NCBI RefSeq assembly: GCF_000143415.4
Contig: NW_003314303.1
Location: forward strand, 1,024,815 to 1,051,388
Reading direction: 5' to 3'
DNA: 26,574 nt
DNA from: Selaginella moellendorffii
Taxonomy: Eukaryota; Streptophyta; Lycopodiopsida; Selaginellales; Selaginellaceae
Within the stretch, counting starts at the first letter, position 1, and every line of letters begins with the position of its first letter. The position numbers and the translations under genes are program-made. The notes beneath the pieces were generated by a model. The model searched no databases and had not been told where the DNA came from. It saw nothing but the letters and a program-made list of their open reading frames with translations. Below, one piece after another: positions 1 through 7,673 of the stretch.

Positions 1-152
1 GTATATGAAATTATGCTAAATTTGTTAAACATTGTTTTGTGTGGAAGAGTTGAATATATGAGTGGGGTGTTGGTAGGGGAAATTAAGTGAGTACCATACC
101 CTCATTTCATAGCACAAAGAGCTTAGAGTTTGATTTTAAAAGGTGTGCTATA
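1..152 (+). mobile_element. 3' tail of a family-M LTR (copy A)
   Basis: This is the end of an LTR that begins outside the window. It ends in GCTATA, where better kept copies end in CTACA or TTACA, and is followed two bases later by a PBS-like sequence. The assignment rests on the shared order LTR end, TT, PBS, leader and gag start seen at 20741-20945. The bases before about 120 align poorly with the other LTRs, so the left limit is unproven. Confidence 0.6.
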
Positions 153-154
153 TT

Positions 155-165
155 TTGTATCAGAT
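155..165 (+). other. Primer-binding site of copy A (initiator tRNA-Met type, mutated)
   Basis: TTGTATCAGAT differs at two positions from TGGTATCAGAG, the PBS complementary to the 3' end of initiator tRNA-Met in many plant LTR elements. It has the same two-base offset from the LTR end as the PBS at 13621. Confidence 0.65.
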
Positions 166-312
166 GAATTATTTTAGTGATTTTTATCCAACTTTTGTTG
201 GAGTTTCTAACTTTAGTTGTAGGCCTATATAGGATTAACTTGATTATACCATTCAGTAAAAACATTATATGCATGTTTATTTATTAATAAAGACATGCAT
301 ACAAATAATATG

Positions 313-440
313 ATGGTGAAATAGAACTATATTGATGATGTTGAGACCTCTAGATGAGCAAATCAATAATAAGAAACTCTTACTGAAGATACTGTAGAAG
401 AAGATAAAGCTGAGTCAGAGGAGGAAGAGCTTGGGCTAGA
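313..440 (+). pseudogene. gag start remnant of copy A
   Basis: The reading frame opens ATG GTG AAA TAG. It matches the gag start of copy C at 20943 for about 125 bases, including an Asp-Asp/Glu-Thr-Ser stretch and an acidic Glu/Lys-rich run. Codon 4 is a stop and further stops follow, so no protein is made. The homology ends at about 440, where an LTR begins directly. Nearly all of gag-pol of copy A is therefore missing, probably by deletion between gag and the 3' LTR. The leader from 166 to 312 aligns loosely with 20764-20942. Confidence 0.65.
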
Positions 441-845
441 TGTTGTGAATGTGACTTCGGGTATCGAAAGTTATCTATTGGCTAGTCCTTTTAGATATTT
501 TTTCTTTACTGCCACGACGGTAGGAAGTCTATATTGTTGGTTCCTTTTATCAACCCTTTTTATTCAAGTGTTAATTTATTGGGCTTAGCATCTGTACTTA
601 GCCAGATGAACATAAGGTAGAAACTCCTATGTGTTTCTAGTTGAGCATTATTGGCCTAGCTCTTAGTTCTCTTTTGCTCTATCTTGCACTAGCTTGGCAA
701 GAACCCTCTTGTATTAAGACTAGTGCCTCAATATCACTAGATGATATCTTACTATATTTGCCAAACACTCTCGCTATCATGCCGTTTCCATTAGTCTTGT
801 TTCGGTTCTAAACACTATTTATGGAAAGTGTCTAGATTTACTCAT
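441..845 (+). mobile_element. Family-M LTR shared by copies A and B, segment 1 of 3
   Basis: The segment begins TGTTGTGAATGTGAC and continues with a GGGTATCGAAAG block. It matches the LTR starts at 20263 and 26359, with transitions at the very end. It is cut at 845 by a solo-LTR insertion with a perfect CTCAT duplication and resumes at 2505. Removing both insertions and counting each duplication once gives an LTR of about 1111 bp (405 + 214 + 492). Confidence 0.75.
841..845. repeat. Target-site duplication CTCAT, left copy
   Basis: The 5-bp CTCAT before the element at 846 is repeated exactly at 2500-2504, directly after its last bases CTTACA. This is the length expected for an LTR-element integrase. 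Confidence 0.85.
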
Positions 846-1075
846 TATGAGACACAAATCCCTAAGCCCCAAAGAGGAGCCAAAAAGGTGCCATGTGGTA
901 GTGGCCGAAGTGAAAGCCAAACAAGCGTAACACATTTGGATTAAAAGCTCTAAGTCAAAAAGTTGAGGGCGGGAGTGGAACTCCCAATGAAGTGCTCAAG
1001 AAACGAGCACAAAGCGAGTAATAAGCGAGGCTCTAAAAAAGGGACACAAAAGGACCAACATATGATATGTGAAAG

Positions 1076-1528
1076 TGTCCAAGATGGAGTCCAAGAAGGA
1101 GTCCAACATGGAGTCCGAGATGGAGTCCAAGATGGATCCGAAATGGAGTCCGAGATAGACCCGAGATGGAGTCCGAGACGGTGTCCGAGAGGGAGTCTGA
1201 GATGGAGTCCGAGATGGACTCAAGATGGAGTCCGAGATGGAGTTTGAGATGGACCCGAGATGGAGTCCGAGATGGTATCCGAGAGGGAGTCTGAGATGGA
1301 GTCCGAGATGGACTCAAGATGGAGTCCGAGATGGAGTTCGAGATGGACCCGAGATAGAGTCCGAGATGGACCTGAGATGGAGTCCAAGATGGAGCCCAAG
1401 ATGGACCCAAGGTGGAGTTCGAGATGGAGTCTGAGTTCGAGATGGAGTCTGACTCGAGATGGAGTCTGAGATGGACTTTGAGATGGAACCAAGACAGAGA
1501 TCGAGACTGAGACTGAGACCGAGACCGA
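1076..1528 (+). repeat. GAGATGGAGTCC-type minisatellite in E1
   Basis: Imperfect 12-bp units (GAGATGGAGTCC, GAGATGGACCCG, GAGATGGACTCA and similar) run in tandem. They end in a six-base GAGACC/GAGACT phase just before the G tract. Because the period is a multiple of three, several frames stay open on both strands and give Glu/Ser/Met/Asp-, Trp/Ser/Pro/Arg- or Ser/Pro/Thr-rich peptides. These are unlikely to be genes. Confidence 0.9.
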
Positions 1529-1545
1529 GGGGGGGGGGGGGGGGG
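1529..1545 (+). repeat. 17-G homopolymer
   Basis: An uninterrupted run of 17 G lies directly after the GAGACC repeats and about 27 bases before TATAGTAG at 1572. Shorter G runs occupy the same place in the other LTRs (20415-20421, about 2677, 15211-15216). The run could form a quadruplex between strands or in several registers. Exact length is hard to sequence and should be treated with caution. Confidence 0.85.
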
Positions 1546-1571
1546 AAGGCTGTAGAGGGTGGTTCCAAAAG

Positions 1572-1579
1572 TATAGTAG
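1572..1579 (+). promoter_or_regulatory. Putative LTR core promoter motif TATAGTAG (E1)
   Basis: TATAGTAG follows TTCCAAAAG and a G-rich stretch. The same arrangement occurs at 2701, 15235 and 20442. Its role as a TATA element is inferred from conservation in four LTR copies. Confidence 0.4.
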
Positions 1580-2504
1580 AGAGAGTGTAAGGATTGGACC
1601 CCAGTGTGGATTGGAGCCTAGGAAGGCTGTACCCAAGTGTTGGGTGATGAGATATCCACTGGGAAGTCCAAGGCTAAAATGAATACGGACTGACAAGCAG
1701 GGTAGCTTGGTGAAGTGTTCAAGAGCTAGCTTTAGTTCCCATGGGAGATCAAATGGTCGATGCTCCCAATTCAAGTGTGGGTGGCACTACCTACTTGGAT
1801 ACCTGGCATGGCTTAACGGAACCTCACTTTAAGCCTATGGCTAGAGCACCCAAAGGCAGAAGGTTGGGAGAGAGTACCCATGAGGCTCGCGTAAAGCTAT
1901 GGTGTTCCAAAATGTTGTCTCAAAGTCCCAGACTGTGGAAAGGAAGAGGGGCAGTCCTCTGGTGTAGTGACCAAGGCTATGGTCACATAGTGTGGAAGTC
2001 CCAAAGGACCATACGACTTAGTGGTCAGGCCTGTGGGCCTTGACCTAGTGGTAGTGTCGGCGAATACAGCCATGGACAAAAAGGGACTTGGTGGGGACTA
2101 GAAAAGGGATATTAAGGAAAGCTATTCCCCATGTTTGTGGGCATTTTAAGGATGCTAAGGAGTGAATTTGGGATGACCACTCATGGATGGATAGTCCAGT
2201 TTGTGAAAGATAGGACTGTGATGCAAGTGGTGTTGGACCACCAATGTGGCAAAGGTGAATGAGCATGGCTTTAGTGTAACGGGCCAATATGTCGATGGTA
2301 CCTTTGGGTGTCAGTCATAAGATCAGATATGTAGAGCACTTAGACCAAATGCAAAGGTTGAGTGGCATAGATGCCATTCTCGGGGCTAGCAAGCCCCAAG
2401 TCTTAAATTGGATTTATAGAGGTTGTGAATGTGACTCCTCCAAGTGGTCAAAGGTTTGGTTAAGTGATTAAAGTAGAATGGAAAATTTAATCGCTTACAC
2501 TCAT

Positions 2505-2713
2505 TTGGCATATCTATGGAATGTAGACATTCTTTTAAACACAATGGTGTTCATCCCGTATCTAAATTCACAATTTAGGGACATTCCATATTTGATAAGT
2601 TTTGAGCTTATCCCAAAATTACCTCTTGGTACTAAAGGTGGTTAAAGGTGAAAGCATAAAGCATGGGTGGGTGGCAGGGGGCTATTAGGGGTTCCAAATG
2701 TATAGTAGGGATA
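2505..2713 (+). mobile_element. Family-M LTR shared by A and B, segment 2 of 3
   Basis: This is the LTR between the E1 insertion and the self-priming element. It ends with a G-rich block, TTCCAAATG and TATAGTAGGG, matching 20410-20455 of the LTR of copy C. The GTGGG at 2714-2718 is the duplicated target of the next insertion. Confidence 0.75.
2701..2708 (+). promoter_or_regulatory. Putative LTR core promoter motif TATAGTAG (A/B LTR)
   Basis: TATAGTAG lies just after a G-rich stretch and TTCCAAATG, as in three other LTRs of this window. The self-priming chromovirus is inserted only about 10 bp downstream. Confidence 0.4.
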
Positions 2714-2718
2714 GTGGG
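2714..2718. repeat. Target-site duplication GTGGG, left copy
   Basis: GTGGG before the 5' LTR is repeated exactly at 7669-7673 after the 3' LTR. This defines the insertion exactly. Confidence 0.93.
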
Positions 2719-3080
2719 TGTCAGGAATCCCTCAATTCTTGCCACATTCCTGACTCTCACCGGATTCCTGACCTGCAGACCACATTCCTGACTCTCGAGA
2801 CACTTCCCTATTCCTAACTCTCTGACTTCCTGTATGATTCTTGAGTCTCGAGCCAGATTCCTGATGATGATGTGGCGCCTCCTCGACCTCAGCTATATTT
2901 AGGCCATCCTCGATCTAAGAGTGGTGGAGCTTAGTCAACCTATAGTATATAGAGGTTAGCCTTGTTCCATTTCTCCACAATCTGAATCAACACCAATCTA
3001 AGGCCTCTTCTTTGTTATTCACTAGCTTTTCTCTTTGTCTTTTGCATTTTCTAGTCTTGATCTTGTTAGGGGTCTTGACA
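2719..3080 (+). repeat. 5' LTR of the self-priming element
   Basis: The 362-bp repeat begins TGTCAGGAATCC and ends GGTCTTGACA. It holds short direct repeats of the type CATTCCTGACTCT in its first 150 bases. Predicted parts are U3 from 2719 to 2974 and R starting near 2975, from the TATA position and the primer match. Confidence 0.93.
2946..2990 (+). promoter_or_regulatory. TATA box and predicted transcript start / self-primer
   Basis: TATATA at 2946-2951 is followed 24 bases later by CCACAATCTGAATCAA at 2975-2990. That 16-mer is the exact reverse complement of 3083-3098, just after the LTR. In Tf1 the first bases of the mRNA fold back onto the PBS and are cut to make the primer. A start near 2975, 29 bases from the T of TATATA, fits both the promoter spacing and the priming role. 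The 3' LTR keeps the same 16-mer and TATA. Confidence 0.75.
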
Positions 3081-3082
3081 GT

Positions 3083-3098
3083 TTGATTCAGATTGTGG
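3083..3098 (+). other. Self-complementary primer-binding site
   Basis: TTGATTCAGATTGTGG starts two bases after the LTR end. It lacks the TGG expected at the start of a tRNA-type PBS. It pairs perfectly over 16 nt with 2975-2990 in the LTR, where the transcript is predicted to begin. This is the arrangement known for the self-priming retrotransposon Tf1 and related chromoviruses. Confidence 0.82.
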
Positions 3099-3179
3099 TT
3101 TTTTGTTTTTTGCTTTAGCTCGTTTTGATTGTTTGATTGCCTTTGCCTTTTTTCCCTCTTTTTTCTTTCTTCTTTTCCA

Positions 3180-4079
3180 ATGGAGTCTCCACGCCATCCT
3201 GATTTCTTTGCTGAAGTCCTTGCAAAAATCCAGTCTGAGAATACTGAGCTGAAGGCGACCCTTCTTCGCATGCAGCAGGAACTTGCTTCACTTTTGGCTC
3301 AAGGATCCAGCAAAGTTCCTAAACCGAAGGTGAGTTTCCCGGCGAAATTTTTAGGGAAGCGTTCGGAGCTTCGCGGATTCCTGAACCAGATGGAGCTGAT
3401 CTTCGCACTTCAACATCAGCAGTACCCCACTCCCGAGTCTCAAATCGGTGCGATTGGGACGTTGCTCAAAGGTGCAGCTTTGTCATGGTTTTCTCCTCTC
3501 CTGGAGAAGAGCACGAAAGGGGTCGTGGTTCCGGAGCTGATGGATCTTCAATTGTTCAAAGAGAAGCTCGAAGCATGTTTTGGCGAGACGGATCGGGTTC
3601 GGGCTGCCACCACAAAGATGAGACGTCTTTCTCAAGGGTCTCGTCCTGCCTCGATCTATGCTGCAGAGTTCCAACTCCTTGCCTTGGACACTCAGTGGGA
3701 TGAGCAGGCCCTGATTGATCAATTTCGTTATGGCTTCAACAACAGTGTCAAGGATTTGTTGCTCACCATGGAGGATCCCACAGACTTGTCGGACACCATC
3801 AACAAAGCTGTTCGATGCGACAATCGTCTCTTTGAACGTCGTCAGGAAAGTCGCCGTGCCGCCGTTTTCCCGTCCCAGACTCAGGAATCCCAGCTTGAGT
3901 CTTCAGGGCATACTCCTGAACCTACTGCTCCGGTCCCGATGGATATTTCTGGTACTCCCCAACTCATTAGAGGGAAGTTGAGTCCTGCTGAGAAGCAACG
4001 TCGAATATCTCATAATCTTTACCTCTACTGTGCTGATCCTAATCACAAAGCAGCTGTGTGTTCCAAGAAGCCTCCCTGA
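3180..4079 (+). CDS. gag: Gag polyprotein of the self-priming chromovirus
   Basis: This 299-residue protein would form the capsid that packages the element RNA. The first ATG in this frame, at 3180, sits about 100 bases after the LTR. Residues about 18-41 form a likely coiled coil (Glu/Leu/Gln-rich), followed by the capsid domain (about 46-230), with a segment around GTLLKGAALSWFSPLLEK typical of fungal Ty3/gypsy Gag. A Ser/Pro-rich linker leads to a C-terminal zinc knuckle: Cys284, His289 and Cys294 have CCHC spacing, but position 281, where the first Cys is expected, is Tyr (TAC). Nucleic-acid binding is probably impaired. The stop at 4077 overlaps the open pol frame (from 4043) by 37 bases. 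Whether this is a true -1 frameshift site or a later one-base change in a single gag-pol frame is open, as I see no clear slippery heptamer. Confidence 0.85.
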   Translation: MESPRHPDFFAEVLAKIQSENTELKATLLRMQQELASLLAQGSSKVPKPKVSFPAKFLGKRSELRGFLNQMELIFALQHQQYPTPESQIGAIGTLLKGAALSWFSPLLEKSTKGVVVPELMDLQLFKEKLEACFGETDRVRAATTKMRRLSQGSRPASIYAAEFQLLALDTQWDEQALIDQFRYGFNNSVKDLLLTMEDPTDLSDTINKAVRCDNRLFERRQESRRAAVFPSQTQESQLESSGHTPEPTAPVPMDISGTPQLIRGKLSPAEKQRRISHNLYLYCADPNHKAAVCSKKPP

Positions 4080-7000
4080 CTGCTCGAGTTCACTTTGCCT
4101 CAAAGTCCACCTTTGTTGCAATCGGGAAACGACCCTGTCCAAACAAAGTAGGAGCTGTCTGTTTGGACTCCCCGAATAAAAATCACTTCTCTTCTTTATC
4201 AAGCTCCTCACCACCTTTCATCAAAGCCACCACCAATTCCCGCAACTTCCGCATCCCATGTCTCCTTTCTTTCACCGGACAATCAGGACTCAAGGCTCTA
4301 GTGCTACTGGACTCGGGTGCAACTTCCTGCTTCATGGACATGGACTTTGCTGCCCGACATCACGTTCCTCTTTCTCCTACCATACGGGATCTGCGGGTTG
4401 AAAGTATTGGCGGGCATTTTGTGTCTCCCTCTTCTGGACTTAGGGAAACATTGCCCGTTCGAGTACACATCGGCTCCACCGTCACCGATATCGCCTTCAA
4501 CATCATCAACAGCAAGTCCTCCTCTGTGGTGCTTGGCCTCCCTTGGTTCCAACTACATCAGCCTCAAATCTATTGGAAGGAATCAAAGCTTGTCTCTCCC
4601 ACATCACCATCTTCCATGGCTTCCCCTGCTGTTCATTGAGTCCGAATCAAGAAAAGTTCCCTAAACTCAAATCGGGGATCTATTCTTGACTCTACGAAGT
4701 TTTCACCCTCTTCTTTTTCCTCTCTTCCATCTTCCACTGGACAATATCCTCGTCTCATCATTCCATTTAGTCGTATGCCTTCTCCTATCTCCACAATCAC
4801 TATGAAAGAACTCCTTCATGAAGAACTTCTTTTCCTTTTTGCTTTGCATGTTTCTCCTGTCAGTCTTCTTGAGAAGTATCATGATTTTGGGGATGTGTTT
4901 GACAAGAAAAAAGCTAGTGTCTTGCCTGTTCATCGGCCTTATAACTGTCCCATTGATTTACAGGAAGGAGTGTCACCTCCGTGGGGGCCTATCTACGGGT
5001 TATCCCCGTCTGAGCTTCAGGCCCTCAAAGAGTACGTGGATCAGAACCTTGCCTCGGGGTATATTCAGCATTCACAGTCCCCGGCTGGAGCACCTGTCTT
5101 CTTTGTCAAGAAGAAGGACGGGAGTTTGCGGCTAGTCATCGACTACCGAGGTTTGAACAAGGTGACTGTTCGGAACTGTTATCCGCTGCCCCTGATCTCG
5201 GACATGTTGGAACGCCTCGGCAGTGCCCGCTTCTTCACCAAAATCGACCTCCGTGGAGCATACAACCTGATCCGGATCTGGCCTGGTGATGAATGGAAGA
5301 CTGCATTCTGAACCCGCTATGGCCACTTCGAGTACACTGTCATGCCATTTGGCTTGACAAATACTCCAGCAGTTTTTCAACACATGGCAAACAACATCTT
5401 TCGGGAGTTTCTTGATCAGATGCTGATCGTCTACCTCGATGACATCCTCATCTACTCAAAAACTCAGGAGGAGCACGACGAACATGTACGTAAAGTGTTG
5501 GCGAAGTTGTGAGAACACGGCCTATACGCGAAGCTTGAGAAATGTTCCTTTGATCAGCAGTCTGTGGAGTTCCTTGGGTACATTGTCACTCCTGAGGGTA
5601 TCACGATGGATCCTGCCAAAGTCAAGACTATTCTCGAATGGGAGCTTCCCCAATCAATGTTGGACGTTCAAGTTTTCCTTGGCTTCGCCAACTTCTATCG
5701 CAAATTCATTGATCACTACTCTGACATTGTCCTTCCTCTCACACATCTCACTCGCAAGGATGTTCCCTTCTCTTGGTCTGCTGTTGCACAGCAGGCCTTC
5801 GACACACTCAAGGCGGCCTTCAGTTCTGCTCCCATCTTGATCCACGCTGATCCTTCACAACCTTTCTTCATCGAGGCTGACGCCTCCGACTTTGCCATTG
5901 GTGCTGTGCTATCTCAACTCGGAGCGGATCAAGAACTTCATCTGGTCGCTTTCCATTCTCGGAAATTCCAGCCGGCGGAGATCAATTATGAAATCCACGA
6001 CAAGGAGCTCCTTGCTATTGTGGATTCCTTTGGAGAGTGGCGTCGTTTCTTGGAGGGGGCAGGCCATCAAACAACGGTCTGGACGGATCACAAAAATCTC
6101 GAGTACTTTGCCACTTCCCGAGTTTTGAGCCGTCGTCAAGCAAGGTGGGCACAATTCCTGAGTCGGTTTGACTTTGTTATCAAGTACAGACCTGGAAAGC
6201 TTCAAGGCCTTCCTGATGCTCTTTCAAGGCGCTCCTATCTCAGTCTCAGGCTTGGTAATCCTGCCTTTGATCAACAAGATCACGTTATCCTCGGTTCTGA
6301 TCGGCTTCAAGTTATGGCAATTTCCCTAGCCCCTCAGGACTCCTCCTTGATGGATGCGATTAGAAACGATCTTCAATCCGATGATCTCGCCAACGACATT
6401 TTCCCCCATCTTCAGGCTGGACATCCAGTGACTCCCGACTGCTGGCGATTTGACGAGTTCGAGTTCTTAGATGGCTTATTGTACCGTGGGGAGCAGCTTT
6501 ACGTTCCTGAAGGTGATGCTCGAAGGTTGGTTCTGATGGCGTGCCACGATAGCCAGACTGCTGGTCACTTCGGCATTGCAAAAACCTATGAGCTGGTTGC
6601 ACGGGATTTTTGGTTTCCTTCTCCATCCGACTCCTCTTGTTCAAATCCCCGCTCTGAGGCATTTGTCTCCAACCTCCAGGAAATCCACAACTCCATCTCC
6701 TTCCATCTCCATCGTGCTCAGGAATCTCACAAAACATTTACCAATATCCATCGTCAGGATTGTCCCCCTTACAATATCGGGGATAAAGTCTGGCTCCTCA
6801 GGAGAAATATCTCCACCACCAGGCCCTGTCCAAAACTTGATTTCAAATGCCTTGGTCCATTCCCTATCACTGCCATCATTAATCCTGTCACTTATCACCT
6901 TGCACTTCCTTCCTCATATCAAATTCACCCCGTTTTTCACTCCTCTCTCCTTGAGCCTTATATTCCCAGTCCTATTCCAAATCGGGTCATTCCTCCACCT

Positions 7001-7295
7001 CCACCAGTGCAGCTCGAGGATGGGTCTGAGTACGAGGTTCAGGACATCCTTGATTCCAAGATTTCACGGTCTAAACTCTACTATCTGTTTGGTCGATTGG
7101 AAGGGTTATGGACCTGAGGAACGCACTTGGGAAACTGTGGACAACCTAATTCATTCTCCTGACCTTGTTCAGGACTTCCACCGCCGCTATCCTTCTCGTC
7201 CCAGTCCCCATTCTTTTTCTCCATCTCCCATCACTCGCCGCTCATCTCATCCTCCTCTTCGTTCACGTTCACGTCCTCGTTCCTCTTGTTCTTGA
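4043..7295 (+). pseudogene. pol: Pol of the self-priming chromovirus (PR-RT-RH-IN-chromodomain), broken
   Basis: One frame runs from 4043 to 7117. It contains protease with the active-site triad Asp-Ser-Gly at 4310-4318; RT from about 4900 with YLDD at 5432-5443; RNase H with an ADASDF block (about 5876-5893) and TDHKN (about 6088); then the integrase zinc-finger histidines (about 6546-6570). At about 6620 the reading jumps from the zinc-finger region (RDFWFP) to sequence that normally lies past the catalytic core. Both zinc cysteines and the D,D,E core are missing with the frame intact. The GPF motif (about 6854) and the chromodomain (about 7015-7190) follow. In-frame TGA codons lie at 4637, 5309 and 5510. 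A net one-base shift near 7092 splits the chromodomain, which continues in another frame to the TGA at 7293. The protein cannot be functional. Confidence 0.9.
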
Positions 7296-7306
7296 GGAGG
7301 GGGTGC
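7294..7306 (+). other. Polypurine tract of the self-priming element
   Basis: GAGGAGGGGGTGC directly precedes the 3' LTR and overlaps the pol stop codon, as expected for the plus-strand primer of an LTR element. Confidence 0.8.
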
Positions 7307-7668
7307 TATCAGGAATCCCCCAATTCTTGCCACATTCCTGACTCTCACCGGATTCCTGACCTGCAGACCACATTCCTGACTCTCAAGACACTTCCCTATT
7401 CCTAACTCTCTGACTTCCTGCATGATTCTTGAGTCTCGAGCCAGATTCCTGATGATGATGTTGCACCTCCTCGACCTTAGCTATATTTAGGCCATCCTCG
7501 ATCTAAGAGTGGTGGAGCTTCATTAACCTATAGTATATATAGGTTAGCCTTGTTCCATTTCTCCACAATCTGAATCAACACTAGTCTAAGGCTTCTTCTT
7601 TGTTATTCACTAGCTTTTCTCTTTGTCTTTTGCATTTTCTAGTCTTGATCTTGTTGGGGGTCTTGACA
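7307..7668 (+). repeat. 3' LTR of the self-priming element
   Basis: At 362 bp it is the same length as the 5' LTR. It starts TATCAGG, so the terminal TG has become TA, and ends CTTGACA. The TATA region and the 16-base self-primer sequence are kept. Confidence 0.93.
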
Positions 7669-7673
7669 GTGGG
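7669..7673. repeat. Target-site duplication GTGGG, right copy
   Basis: This is an exact copy of 2714-2718. Confidence 0.93.

Larger units (their letters stand above)
846..2499 (+). mobile_element. Solo-LTR-like element E1 with minisatellite
   Basis: The 1654-bp unit begins TATGAGACAC and ends CTTACA, flanked by perfect CTCAT duplications. A homologous copy (E2) sits at 14465-16164 in unrelated flanking sequence, so the unit moved as one piece. The ends fit TG...CA if the second base decayed from G to A; 5'-TATGAG and the complement of CTTACA (TGTAAG) are near inverted repeats. It holds a GA-rich minisatellite, a 17-G tract and a TATAGTAG core shared with family-M LTRs. There is no PBS, polypurine tract or second LTR. 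A solo LTR left by LTR-LTR recombination fits best; a large non-autonomous element is the alternative. The open frames inside it are by-products of the repeat. Confidence 0.75.
2719..7668 (+). mobile_element. Self-priming Tf1/sushi/Tcn1-like chromovirus, integrase core deleted
   Basis: This 4950-bp element has two 362-bp LTRs, a perfect 5-bp duplication, gag, protease, reverse transcriptase, RNase H, parts of integrase and a C-terminal chromodomain, all on the plus strand. Three things point to the fungal/vertebrate Tf1-sushi-Tcn1 branch rather than the usual plant chromoviruses: a gag resembling basidiomycete elements, no tRNA-type PBS, and a PBS complementary to its own 5' transcript end. 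By eye the LTRs differ at about 15 of 362 positions, about 12 of them transitions, so the copy is moderately young. It is now defective: TGA codons in pol, loss of the integrase core, a frameshift in the chromodomain and a damaged 3' LTR terminus. Confidence 0.92.

Noticed and set aside
963-1774. Long open frames on both strands (Glu/Ser/Met-rich, Ser/Pro/Thr-rich)
   Set aside because: They follow from the 12-bp minisatellite, whose period is a multiple of three. They start at non-ATG codons in part and have no recognisable domain.
1741-2043. A 100-codon frame starting with ATG inside E1
   Set aside because: The frame is not kept in the homologous part of E2, and no domain is recognised. It belongs to a non-coding LTR.
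3081-3098. tRNA-type primer-binding site for the 2719 element
   Set aside because: No TGG near the LTR end and no match to common tRNA 3' ends that I know, while complementarity to its own LTR is perfect over 16 nt.
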